From NCBI GenBank assembly GCA_035606175.1, contig DATNFW010000048.1:1-64000 (forward strand): DNA of 64,000 bases, written 5' to 3'. The notes beneath the pieces are model-generated. The model ran no database searches, was not told where the DNA came from, and worked only from the letters and a program-made list of their open reading frames with translations. The position numbers and the translations under genes are program-made. Shown here one piece after another: positions 53,144-60,993 of the stretch. Position 1 is the stretch's first letter, and the number at the start of each line of letters is the position of its first letter. Source of the DNA: JASHUC01 sp035606175 (GTDB taxonomy: Bacteria; Pseudomonadota; Gammaproteobacteria; Steroidobacterales; Steroidobacteraceae).

Positions 53144-54772
53144 AACCGGCGGGGCGGCCGTCCGCTCGAAAGCTGCCGAGAACAGCTGCTCGGCCAGGCT
53201 CTCGATGAGCTCGAGGCGAAGCAGACCCGCCCGCCAGGCTGGAGGAATTCCCGCCGCGCCGTAGAAGGCGCCGGCGAGCTGGCCGTACGCGGCGCAGGCG
53301 ACATCGGAAGCCGAACCCAGATTGGCGGTCAGGAGCGCACCGGACTGAAAGTCGTTCGTCCGATCGAAGGCCCAGAGAGCCGCCTCGAGCACCGTGACGA
53401 TCGTGTGACCCGTGCGGACCTGACCGGGGCGTTTGCGCCGATAGCGGCCATTGAGCAGCGAGCGCACTCGCGGGCGGTACCCCGTGGCCTCGAGCTCGGC
53501 GAGGCCATTCACCGGAGCGAGCACCTCCTCTTTCGGCGCGTCGGACAGGGCCGCGTGCAGCATGGCGGCAAAGATGCGGCAGACCTCCACCACGGCCGGA
53601 GCCTGGCAGGTGATGCGTGCTGCGTCGCCCGCGAGCCGCACCGCCTCCTCCGCCGAGGAGAACGCGAACATGACGATGGGTGCCATGCGAGACAGCGGTT
53701 CCGGATCGAGCTTTTTCGGCTCGTGGGAGCCGGCGAACATCTGGCGGCGCCACTGCGCGACGGCGAGCGCGTGCGCCGTGCTCGGCGTGATGCCCACGCA
53801 GACTCCCGTCGCCGAGAGATGCCCTTCCTGCTGCCAGCGCACGTAGCGCTCGACCTGATCCCGGGCATCGAAGTCACCGCAGGCGAGGAGGCTTTCCGCG
53901 AGACAGAGCGCCATGGCGGTATCGTCGCTCCAGGCGCCCGGCGGCAGACCGAGCGCGCCGCCGCCTGCAAAATCGGCGACCGGAACGAACGTCCCCGGAT
54001 CGCGATCCTGGGTCGCCGTCGCGAGCGCATCGCCCACCGCAAGTCCGACCAGCGCACCGGTGAAACGGCTGCGGATCGTGGAGGCGGCCGCGGGCAGCCT
54101 CGTGCCCACCGCACCCGACCCGACGCCCATCGCACCCGACCCGACGCCCACCGAACCCTGCCCGGCGCCCGCGGCTCCCGGCACTCCACTTAGCGCCCCA
54201 CCCAGCGCCCCGGGCATCGGCCCCGCGCCGGCTGCCGTTCCACGGATGCCGAGAACCACGCTCGGTTTCCATGACCGCACGTACGCGATCTGGGTCTCGG
54301 TCTCCGGCACCGAAGGCCAGTCCGCCGCGCGCGCACACTGCTGCCATGCCCCGTTCAGCAGCTCGAGCGCCTGCTCGCCGGTCGAGCCGTGCTCGACGAG
54401 CAGGCAGCCGACGACCATGCCGGTCCGACCGATGCCCGCGCGGCAGTGGACATACACTCGCCGGCCCGAGCGCAACGCGCTCTCGATCGTCTCCAGAATA
54501 TCGGTCATGTGCGCCGGGACCGCGGGGATGCCGTGGTCCCGGATCGGGAAGCGATGATGCTCGACCTCCGCCGGGAGAAGATCGTCGTAGCGCGGCAGCG
54601 GCTCATCGGCGGCCGTGAGATCGACGATCGTGTCCACGCCGAGTGCGAGCAGGCGCTCGATGCGCCCGCGCGTGGCGGCGGAATCGATGACTGCCGGATA
54701 CTCGCCCGCGAGCAGCCGGTCGGGCAGTGCCCAGTAGCTGTTAGGCCAAGGCTGCGACGCGGACGTCGGCAA
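53138..54772 (-). CDS. Dual-specificity phosphatase fused to ADP-ribosylglycohydrolase
   Basis: Two enzymes are fused in a 544-residue protein. The N-terminal domain (about 1-170) is a cysteine phosphatase with the P-loop HCRAGIGRTG (catalytic C110). A Gly/Ala-rich repeat linker follows, then an ADP-ribosylglycohydrolase (DraG-like) domain from about residue 240. There the first metal motif SDDT is present (about 283-286), but the C-terminal motif, usually G-D-D-A-D-T, reads GSASDV (about 486-491), losing one Asp and the Thr ligand. The TTG at 54772 has GGAGG 9 nt upstream and the gene overlaps ttcA. Phosphatase and ADP-ribose removal are inferred from family. Confidence 0.87.
   Translation of the reverse strand: MPTSASQPWPNSYWALPDRLLAGEYPAVIDSAATRGRIERLLALGVDTIVDLTAADEPLPRYDDLLPAEVEHHRFPIRDHGIPAVPAHMTDILETIESALRSGRRVYVHCRAGIGRTGMVVGCLLVEHGSTGEQALELLNGAWQQCARAADWPSVPETETQIAYVRSWKPSVVLGIRGTAAGAGPMPGALGGALSGVPGAAGAGQGSVGVGSGAMGVGSGAVGTRLPAAASTIRSRFTGALVGLAVGDALATATQDRDPGTFVPVADFAGGGALGLPPGAWSDDTAMALCLAESLLACGDFDARDQVERYVRWQQEGHLSATGVCVGITPSTAHALAVAQWRRQMFAGSHEPKKLDPEPLSRMAPIVMFAFSSAEEAVRLAGDAARITCQAPAVVEVCRIFAAMLHAALSDAPKEEVLAPVNGLAELEATGYRPRVRSLLNGRYRRKRPGQVRTGHTIVTVLEAALWAFDRTNDFQSGALLTANLGSASDVACAAYGQLAGAFYGAAGIPPAWRAGLLRLELIESLAEQLFSAAFERTAAPPVR
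54104..54166. repeat. Three 21-bp repeats encoding the linker of the fusion protein
   Basis: Units at 54104-54124 and 54125-54145 differ at one position; a third, 54146-54166, is diverged. On the minus strand they encode a Gly/Ala/Ser/Val-rich linker between the phosphatase and glycohydrolase domains. Confidence 0.85.
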
Positions 54773-55658
54773 GGGCCTGCTCCTCCGCGTCGGACATCGG
54801 TTCAACGCCGCGCCGGACCTCGATCCCCCTGAAGTCGTGCAGGCGCGAATCCGCGAGGTGCGCGGGCTCGATGCGGCGGAGCGCCGCGAAAATCGTCTCG
54901 GTGCGCCCGGGATACTCTCGTTCCCAGTCCCTCAACATGCGCTTCACCGTGCGCCGCTGCAGGTTCTCCTGCGAGCCGCACAGATTGCAGGGAATGATCG
55001 GGAAGGCACGGCTGCGCGCGTAGCGAGCGATGTCGCGCTCGCTCACATAGGCGAGGGGCCGCACCACGATGTGGCGGCCATCCTCGGAGAGCAGCTTCGG
55101 AGCCATGGCCTTCAGCCGTCCGCCGAAGAAAAGATTGAGGAAAAACGTCTCGACGATGTCGTCCCGGTGGTGACCGAGCGCGATCTTGGTGATGCCGTGC
55201 TCCGCCGCGAAGCGGTAGAGCGCGCCGCGGCGCAGCCGCGAGCACAGACCGCACATCGTCTTGCCCTCGGGGACGACGCGTTTGACGACGCTGTAGGTGT
55301 CCTGCTCGAGAATGTGAAACGGCACGCCGAGCGAGGCGAGATACTCCGGCAAAACGTGTGCGGGGAAGCCGGGCTGCTTCTGATCCAGATTGACAGCGAT
55401 TAGGCTGAAATCGACGGGCGCGCTGCGCTTGAGCGACAGCAGGATGTCGAGCAGCGTGTAGGAGTCCTTGCCTCCCGAGAGGCACACCATGACTCGGTCG
55501 CCCGAGGCGATCATTCCGAAATCATGGATCGCCTTCCCCACGAGCCCGCGCAGGTGGGCCTGCAGACGCTTCGCGGTGCGGGAAGGCGGCGCAAGCGCCG
55601 GCGCCGCCAAGTGGCTCCGGTCGGCCACCTCGTCGTGCCGCTCCAGCTCCCCGCTCAT
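54741..55658 (-). CDS. ttcA: tRNA 2-thiocytidine(32) synthetase TtcA
   Basis: TtcA thiolates cytidine 32 in certain tRNAs using an iron-sulfur cluster and ATP. The PP-loop motif CLSGGKDSYTLLD is at about residue 59. Two Cys-x-x-Cys pairs, MCGLCSRLRRG and IPCNLCGSQENLQRR, supply the cluster and catalytic cysteines. The 305-residue length is normal. Its stop overlaps the phosphatase/glycohydrolase gene by about 32 bp, and it follows the M32 carboxypeptidase by 6 bp. Confidence 0.97.
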   Translation of the reverse strand: MSGELERHDEVADRSHLAAPALAPPSRTAKRLQAHLRGLVGKAIHDFGMIASGDRVMVCLSGGKDSYTLLDILLSLKRSAPVDFSLIAVNLDQKQPGFPAHVLPEYLASLGVPFHILEQDTYSVVKRVVPEGKTMCGLCSRLRRGALYRFAAEHGITKIALGHHRDDIVETFFLNLFFGGRLKAMAPKLLSEDGRHIVVRPLAYVSERDIARYARSRAFPIIPCNLCGSQENLQRRTVKRMLRDWEREYPGRTETIFAALRRIEPAHLADSRLHDFRGIEVRRGVEPMSDAEEQALADVRVAALA

Positions 55659-55664
55659 CGTCGG

Positions 55665-57182
55665 TCAGGCGGCAGCGATGCTCGCGGCGCCCTCGAGGTA
55701 CTTGCCCTCCAGATAGCGCACGAACGGCGCGGCCGAGAGTGGGCGGCCCGTCGCATCTTTCAGCAGCTCGTGCACCGAGACCTTCGCTCCGAGGCCGTGG
55801 ACGTGCGTGCGGAGCCACCCGAACAGCCCGCCGAACTCCCCGCGCGCGATCTGCTCATCGAGACGCCCGACCTCCGCGCGCAAACTGTCGTACAGCTGTA
55901 CGGCGATGACTGCGCCGAGCGCGTACGAGGGAAAATAGCCGAAGGAGCCGACAGCCCAATGGATATCCTGCAGACAGCCTTCGGAATCGTTGTTCGGACG
56001 AACGCCGAGGCGCTGCTCCATCCCGGCGTTCCAGGCATCGCGCAGGTCGCGGACCGCGAGCTCGCCCGCGAGCAGCTTCTTCTCGAGCTCGTATCTGAGC
56101 AGGATGTGCAGCGGGTACGTGAGCTCATCGGCATCGACGCGGATCAGGCTGCGGCGGACCCGCGTGAGATTCAAATAGATGTTCTCCGGGTCCCATTCCG
56201 GACCGGAGACTCCGAAGTGCTTGCCGAGGAGCGGGGCGAGGTAGGTCACGAAAGGACGGCTGCGGCACACGAGCATCTCGAGCATGAGCGACTGGCTCTC
56301 CTCGAGTGCCATGCCGCGGTCGCGCCCGACGGGCTGATCCCGCCACTCCTGCGGCAGGCCGAGGTCGTACATCGCATGACCGGTCTCATGCAGCGCCCCG
56401 AGAAGACCCGAGAAAAGGTCGGCGCTGTCGAAACGAGTCGTCACGCGGATGTCGCCTGGTACGCCCTCGGTGAACGGGTGCTCGCTCTCATCGAGGCGGC
56501 CGCGGTCGAACGGGAAACCTACCGCCTTCATGATCTCGACGGCGAGCGCGCGCTGCTTGCTTGCCGGAAATTTTCCCGCGAGCGGTGCGAGCGCTCGGCC
56601 CTCTTGCAGACCGATCACTTCGCGGATGAGCGACGGGAGCCGGCGCGAGAGAGCCTTGAACACCCCGTCGATATCGGTCGTCGTGATGCCGGGGCTGAAC
56701 TCATCGACCAGTGCATCGTAGGGTGCGAGATTGAGCGCCTGGCCGAGGAGTGCCGCCTTGTCGCGCACCAGGTTGACGACCTCCTCGAGCTGCGGCGCGA
56801 AGGTCTCGAACCGCCCCTGGTGGCGAGCCTCGAGCCACTGCACCTCGGCGCGCGAGGTGGCGCGCGCGAGACGTGAGATGAGCGACACCGGCGTCGCGAT
56901 GGCATGGTCGCGCTGCCGGCGCATCTCCCTTAGGTTGGCGACCTGCCAGTCGGCGAGGCCCTGCAGGTTCGCCTGAGCCCGATCGAGCAGGCGTGTGACG
57001 CGCGGGGAGGTGAGCAGCGCGTGGTATTCGGTCTCGAGCGCCGCGAGCTGCTCGCCCCGGATGTCGGCGCTGCCGCGCGGCATCATGACTGCGGCGTCCC
57101 AGCGCAGGAGCGACAGCGCCCCACGGAACGCGTGCAGACGCTTGAATTCTTGCTCGAGCTGCTTGTATGGCGAGGCGGACAT
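55665..57182 (-). CDS. M32-family carboxypeptidase (Taq type)
   Basis: This 505-residue zinc carboxypeptidase removes C-terminal amino acids from peptides in the cytoplasm. The metal motif HETGH is near residue 264 in LGALHETGHAMYDLG, with the M32-specific DVRVTTR-like DIRVTTRFD just before and the third ligand in the MALEESQSL segment. It is full length, heads the minus-strand run through ttcA, and starts 228 bp before the small membrane ORF upstream. Confidence 0.95.
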   Translation of the reverse strand: MSASPYKQLEQEFKRLHAFRGALSLLRWDAAVMMPRGSADIRGEQLAALETEYHALLTSPRVTRLLDRAQANLQGLADWQVANLREMRRQRDHAIATPVSLISRLARATSRAEVQWLEARHQGRFETFAPQLEEVVNLVRDKAALLGQALNLAPYDALVDEFSPGITTTDIDGVFKALSRRLPSLIREVIGLQEGRALAPLAGKFPASKQRALAVEIMKAVGFPFDRGRLDESEHPFTEGVPGDIRVTTRFDSADLFSGLLGALHETGHAMYDLGLPQEWRDQPVGRDRGMALEESQSLMLEMLVCRSRPFVTYLAPLLGKHFGVSGPEWDPENIYLNLTRVRRSLIRVDADELTYPLHILLRYELEKKLLAGELAVRDLRDAWNAGMEQRLGVRPNNDSEGCLQDIHWAVGSFGYFPSYALGAVIAVQLYDSLRAEVGRLDEQIARGEFGGLFGWLRTHVHGLGAKVSVHELLKDATGRPLSAAPFVRYLEGKYLEGAASIAAA

Positions 57183-57369
57183 GTTGCTGGCTACCGGTCG
57201 TTCCTTCAGCCGATGGACGACCGCGCCGAGCGGTGCGGGGGAGCCGGGAACGTGTGCCTAGTTTACTCCCGCGGGCGGCTCAGCCGGCGGCGGTGAGCCG
57301 GGCACCCTGTCGCGTCAGGTACTTAGGCCAGTCAAGGCGGGTTGACAGCCCGGGCTCGCACCTTGCCGA

Positions 57370-57386
57370 ATGCTGCGTTGCAGCAT
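57370..57386. other. Perfect 7-bp dyad in the gap upstream of the M32 gene
   Basis: ATGCTGC (57370-57376), spacer GTT and GCAGCAT (57380-57386) form an operator-like inverted repeat. The CTGC-N3-GCAG core is similar in shape to sites for PhaR-type regulators, but I cannot assign a factor. An isolated TTGACA lies at 57342-57347 with no matching -10. The rest of 57183-57410 shows nothing. Confidence 0.4.
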
Positions 57387-57410
57387 CAAATCGACTCGCC
57401 CGGCCGCGTG

Positions 57411-57551
57411 TCAATGTCCCGCGGCGAAGTAGCGCACGCACGCCGGCCAGTTGGCGATGAGGAGTCCGATCGCGGCCGAGACCGCGATCAGCGCGATCAT
57501 CAGCAGCAAGATCAGCGTGCGGCGCAGGATGCTCGTGCGTTCGTCTCCCAC
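57411..57551 (-). CDS. Possible small single-pass membrane protein
   Basis: From a GTG at 57551 the frame encodes 46 residues: a short charged N-terminus (MGDERTSILRR), one strong transmembrane helix (LILLLMIALIAVSAAIGLLI) and a short tail. Longer in-frame starts exist up to 57737 but overlap the glgA coding start. The ribosome-binding site is poor. Small proteins like this are often real but cannot be confirmed here; I do not recognise it. Confidence 0.4.
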   Translation of the reverse strand: MGDERTSILRRTLILLLMIALIAVSAAIGLLIANWPACVRYFAAGH

Positions 57552-57651
57552 GGCAGAAAGTCTACCTTGCCCGGACGCTGCCGTTCCCTCCGGAAGCGGA
57601 GCCGTTCTCAGCGCCGCGCGTAGCGCGTGCGGTAGACTGCGCGCCTCCTGC

Positions 57652-59109
57652 ATGCCCCTTCGCATCTGCTTCGTCGCCTCGGAGATTGCGCCTCTCGCCA
57701 AGACGGGCGGTCTCGCCGACGTGACAGGCGCGCTCATCCGTCATCTAGAGGCTGCCGGGCATGACGTGCGCGCCTACATGCCACGCTATGCGACGATCGA
57801 TCTCGCGCAGTTCGAGACGGCGCCCATCGAGTCGCTCACGAACGTGCCGCTCGAGCTCGGGCCGCACCGCTACACGTATTCGGTCCTCGCCGCGCGGCTT
57901 CCGGGCTCGCGGGCAGCCGTGCATCTGATCGATTGCCCCGTCCTTTACGGCCGATCCCGGCTCTATACGACCGATCCGGATGAGCACGTGAGATTTCTCG
58001 CTCTCACGCGGGCCGCGTTCGAGTGCTGCCAGCGCATGCAGTGGAGCCCGCAGGTTCTGCATGGACACGACTGGCACGCGGGCTTCGCTCCGCTCTTCCT
58101 GAAGACGCTCTACTCCTGGGACCGCCTGTTCCAATCGACCCGCACGATCCTCACGGTCCACAACCTCGGGTATCAGGGCACGTTCCCGGCATCTGCGGTC
58201 GGGGATCTGCAGCTCGGCGCAGGGCAGTACCTGCTGCATCAGGACGATCTGCGCGCCGGGGTGATCAACTCGCTCAAGCACGGGCTCCTCTATGCCGACC
58301 GCGTCACGACGGTGAGCCCGACTTACGCCCGCGAGATCCGTACGCCCGAGTACGGAATGGGTCTCGACCCCGTCCTGGCAGCGCGGGGCGATGCGGTGCT
58401 CGGGATCCTGAACGGCGTGGAGTACGCCGAGTGGGACCCCCGCATCGACCGCTTCCTGCCCGAGCACTACGATGCCCGGCGGCTCGACGTGAAAACGCGC
58501 CTCAAGGCGCAGCTCACCGCACGGCTCGGCCTCGCGTGCGGCCCGCGTACGGTGCTCGCCGGGGTCGTCACGCGGCTCGCCTCGCAAAAGGGAATCGACC
58601 TGCTCATCGAGGCGGTTCCGCGAGTCCTCGCGACGCGCGATCTCGCCGCCGCGGTACTCGGCAGCGGCGATGAGCCGTACGAGCGCGCGTTCGAAGAGCT
58701 TGCCCGCGCGCATCCGGGGCAGCTCGCCTTCTATCGAGGCTACAACGAGGAGCTCGCGCACTGGATCGAAGGGGCGAGCGACCTGTTCATCATGCCCTCG
58801 CAGTACGAGCCGTGCGGCCTCAACCAGATGTACAGCCTGCGGTACGGCACCGTCCCGGTCGTGCGCGAGACGGGCGGGCTTGCCGACTCGGTCGAGCGCT
58901 ACGATCCGGCGAGTGGCCGCGGCACGGGCGTCCTGTTTCGTGAATACCGAGCCGATGCGCTCGTCCATGCGCTCGAGATGGCGCTCGATCTGCACGCCGC
59001 TCCCGAGCACTGGCGGCGCATGGCGCGCAACGGGATGGCGCAGGACTTCTCGTGGGAGCGGCAGGGTACGCTGTACGAGGAGCTCTACCGCGATCTCATC
59101 GGAAGCTGA
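57652..59109 (+). CDS. glgA: Glycogen synthase (ADP-glucose)
   Basis: GlgA extends alpha-1,4-glucan from ADP-glucose. The 485-residue GT5 enzyme begins MPLRICFVASEIAPLAKTGGLADV, whose K-T-G-G-L motif binds ADP-glucose. It has HGHDWHAGFAPLFLK and TVHNLGYQGTFP, and the C-terminal SQYEPCGLNQMYSLRYGTVP with ETGGLADSV. The ATG at 57652 gives the family N-terminus; the upstream frame is open but unconserved. It faces the minus-strand glgC/GH57/malQ operon and its end overlaps the LEA14-like gene by 14 bp. Confidence 0.97.
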   Translation: MPLRICFVASEIAPLAKTGGLADVTGALIRHLEAAGHDVRAYMPRYATIDLAQFETAPIESLTNVPLELGPHRYTYSVLAARLPGSRAAVHLIDCPVLYGRSRLYTTDPDEHVRFLALTRAAFECCQRMQWSPQVLHGHDWHAGFAPLFLKTLYSWDRLFQSTRTILTVHNLGYQGTFPASAVGDLQLGAGQYLLHQDDLRAGVINSLKHGLLYADRVTTVSPTYAREIRTPEYGMGLDPVLAARGDAVLGILNGVEYAEWDPRIDRFLPEHYDARRLDVKTRLKAQLTARLGLACGPRTVLAGVVTRLASQKGIDLLIEAVPRVLATRDLAAAVLGSGDEPYERAFEELARAHPGQLAFYRGYNEELAHWIEGASDLFIMPSQYEPCGLNQMYSLRYGTVPVVRETGGLADSVERYDPASGRGTGVLFREYRADALVHALEMALDLHAAPEHWRRMARNGMAQDFSWERQGTLYEELYRDLIGS

Positions 59110-59644
59110 ACGTCCCCCTGTGATCGAACGAAATGGATCGCTTCAGGCCGCGCGCAAGCTCGACCTTGCCCGCGATGCGATAATCGATGTGGTCGCGCAC
59201 ATCGCCCCCGCGGCCGAGTAGACGCAAGACCGTCCCCGCCATGTTCGCCGTCACGTCGGTGTCGAACTCCGCCTCCCCGAGCGCGGGCACGGTGAAGCTC
59301 GCATCCGAGACGCCATGCGCGCTCTCCTCTCCTTCGATATAGAGCGTGTACGCGAGTCCCAGTACACGCAGACTGCGGTCGTTCGGATTATCGACGCGCA
59401 TGCGCACCTTGAGGTGCTGCGTGACGAGATCGCTGCGCTCGAGTGCGATGCTCTCGATCGACAGAGTCGGTGTTTGAAGCCGCGGCACGAGCAGCGAGCA
59501 GGCACCGAGCAGCGCGCACTCACACAGAAGCAAACACGCGACGATCGGCAACGGCCACCGCACCGCGCACCTCTTGCCGGCACCGCGCGTGCGCGTCGCA
59601 TCCGCGCGGTGAGGTGCTGCATCCTGTCTGCACGAAGTCTCCAT
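59096..59644 (-). CDS. LEA14/WHy-domain lipoprotein
   Basis: The 182-residue product has a basic leader, a hydrophobic segment and the lipobox LLGACSLL, so it is probably a lipoprotein. The following domain (LSIESIALERSDLVTQHLKV, then RVDNPNDRSLRVLGLAYTLY) is the WHy/LEA_2 fold found in LEA14 proteins and some outer-membrane lipoproteins. Proteins with this fold are linked to desiccation or envelope stress; the role here is unknown. The start lies just after the malQ stop, so it belongs to the same transcript. Confidence 0.82.
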   Translation of the reverse strand: METSCRQDAAPHRADATRTRGAGKRCAVRWPLPIVACLLLCECALLGACSLLVPRLQTPTLSIESIALERSDLVTQHLKVRMRVDNPNDRSLRVLGLAYTLYIEGEESAHGVSDASFTVPALGEAEFDTDVTANMAGTVLRLLGRGGDVRDHIDYRIAGKVELARGLKRSISFDHRGTFSFR

Positions 59645-59646
59645 GC

Positions 59647-60993
59647 TCACCCGATGCGCCCGTAAACGCCGTTCAAATGCCGATAACGGCCGGCGAGCTC
59701 CGCGGTGAGCGATCCCGGGGCTAGACGCCAGCGCCAGTTGCCGACTGTGGTCGCGGGCGTATTGAAGCGCGCCTCCGAGCCGAGCGCCAGCAGGTCCTGC
59801 ACCGGCAGGACCGCGAGCGCGCCTACCGAACGGAGGGCAGCTCGCACGAGCGCATCGGGCATCTCGCCCGAGGCGCTTCCGAGATAGAAGTCCACGCGCC
59901 GGGTCGTATCCGCATCGAGCCCGCGATACCAGCCGAGCGTCGTGTCGTTGTCGTGCGTTCCCGTATAAACCACCGTGTCGCGCTCGTGACGATGCGGCAG
60001 ATGCGGGTTCTCGCTCGAGCCGTCGAATCCGAACTGCAACACGCGCATTCCCGGCAATCCGAATCCCCTGCGCAGATCCTCCACATCGGGGGTGATCACC
60101 CCGAGATCTTCGGCGACGAGTGGCAGCCGACCGAGATCCCCGCGCAGCGTCTTGAGGAGCGCCCAGCCCGGCGTGCGCCGCCAGACGCCCGCGCGCGCAT
60201 CCGAAGCTTCGGCCGGCACCGCCCAGTGTGCCGCGAGCGCGCGAAAGTGATCGAGCCGCAGCAGATCGACCCGCTCGAGTTGCCGGCGCAGCCGCTCGCG
60301 CCAGAACGCAAAACCGTCGCGGCCCATCGCTTCCCAATCATAGAGAGGATTGCCCCAGAGCTGTCCGAGCTAGGAGAAATAATCCGGCGGCACGCCGGCG
60401 ACGCTGCGCGCGCGGCCCGCGTCGTCCAGCTGAAACTGCGTGCGGTGCGCCCAGGTCTCGACCGAGTCGGGCGCGGCGTAGAACGGTAGATCGCCGAAGA
60501 GCAGCACACCGCGCGCACGCGCGTGCTCGCGCAGCCGCCGCCACTGCCACGCGAAGGCGAACTGCTCCGCCTCGACCTCGCGGATCTGCTCCGCTTCCGC
60601 GCGTCGGACCGCCGCGAGGGCCCGCGGTGCGCGGTCGCGATGTTTGGCCGGCCAGTTCCACCAGGGCTCCTCGCCGTATCTGCGCGACAGCACTTCGAAA
60701 CACGCAAAGTCGTCGAGCCACCCGCGAGCCGCCACGCGGAACGCCTCGAATTCCCCCGACTCGAGCGGCGGGCGCTCGTCGGGATCGATCAGCGCAGGAT
60801 TCCCTGCGGCATCCGACCGGACCCGGTACGGCGAGCCGTCGGCACTCGTCGGACCCGGGGGCAGGAACTGCCAGACGGAGAAACCGGCCGCAGCGAGCCA
60901 GTCGATGAACGCGCGCCCTCCGCGGCCGAGCGCGCCCTCGAGGCAGGTGAGGTGGAGCAGCGCGCCGGCGCGCCGGCGGGTCAGGACTCTCAC
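59647..60993 (-). pseudogene. malQ: 4-alpha-glucanotransferase gene malQ interrupted by an amber codon
   Basis: MalQ is a GH77 enzyme that moves alpha-1,4-glucan segments between chains. The gene starts with GTG at 60993, overlapping the GH57 stop (GTGA). It encodes GH77 hallmarks: LPPGPTSADGSPY and GDLPFYAA before the break, then LRLDHFRAL, EDLGVI, and GTHDNDTTLGWY after it. At codon 208 (complement of 60370-60372) a TAG splits PPDYFS from LGQLWGNPLYDW, where relatives have PPDYFSELGQ. One GAG-to-TAG change explains it, and the frame is otherwise open for 448 residues. It could be a pseudogene, a sequencing error or a readthrough case. Confidence 0.85.

Noticed and set aside
60370..60372. 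A frameshift as the cause of the malQ break
   Set aside because: The downstream motifs continue in exactly the same frame after a single TAG, so a substitution fits and no base is missing or added.
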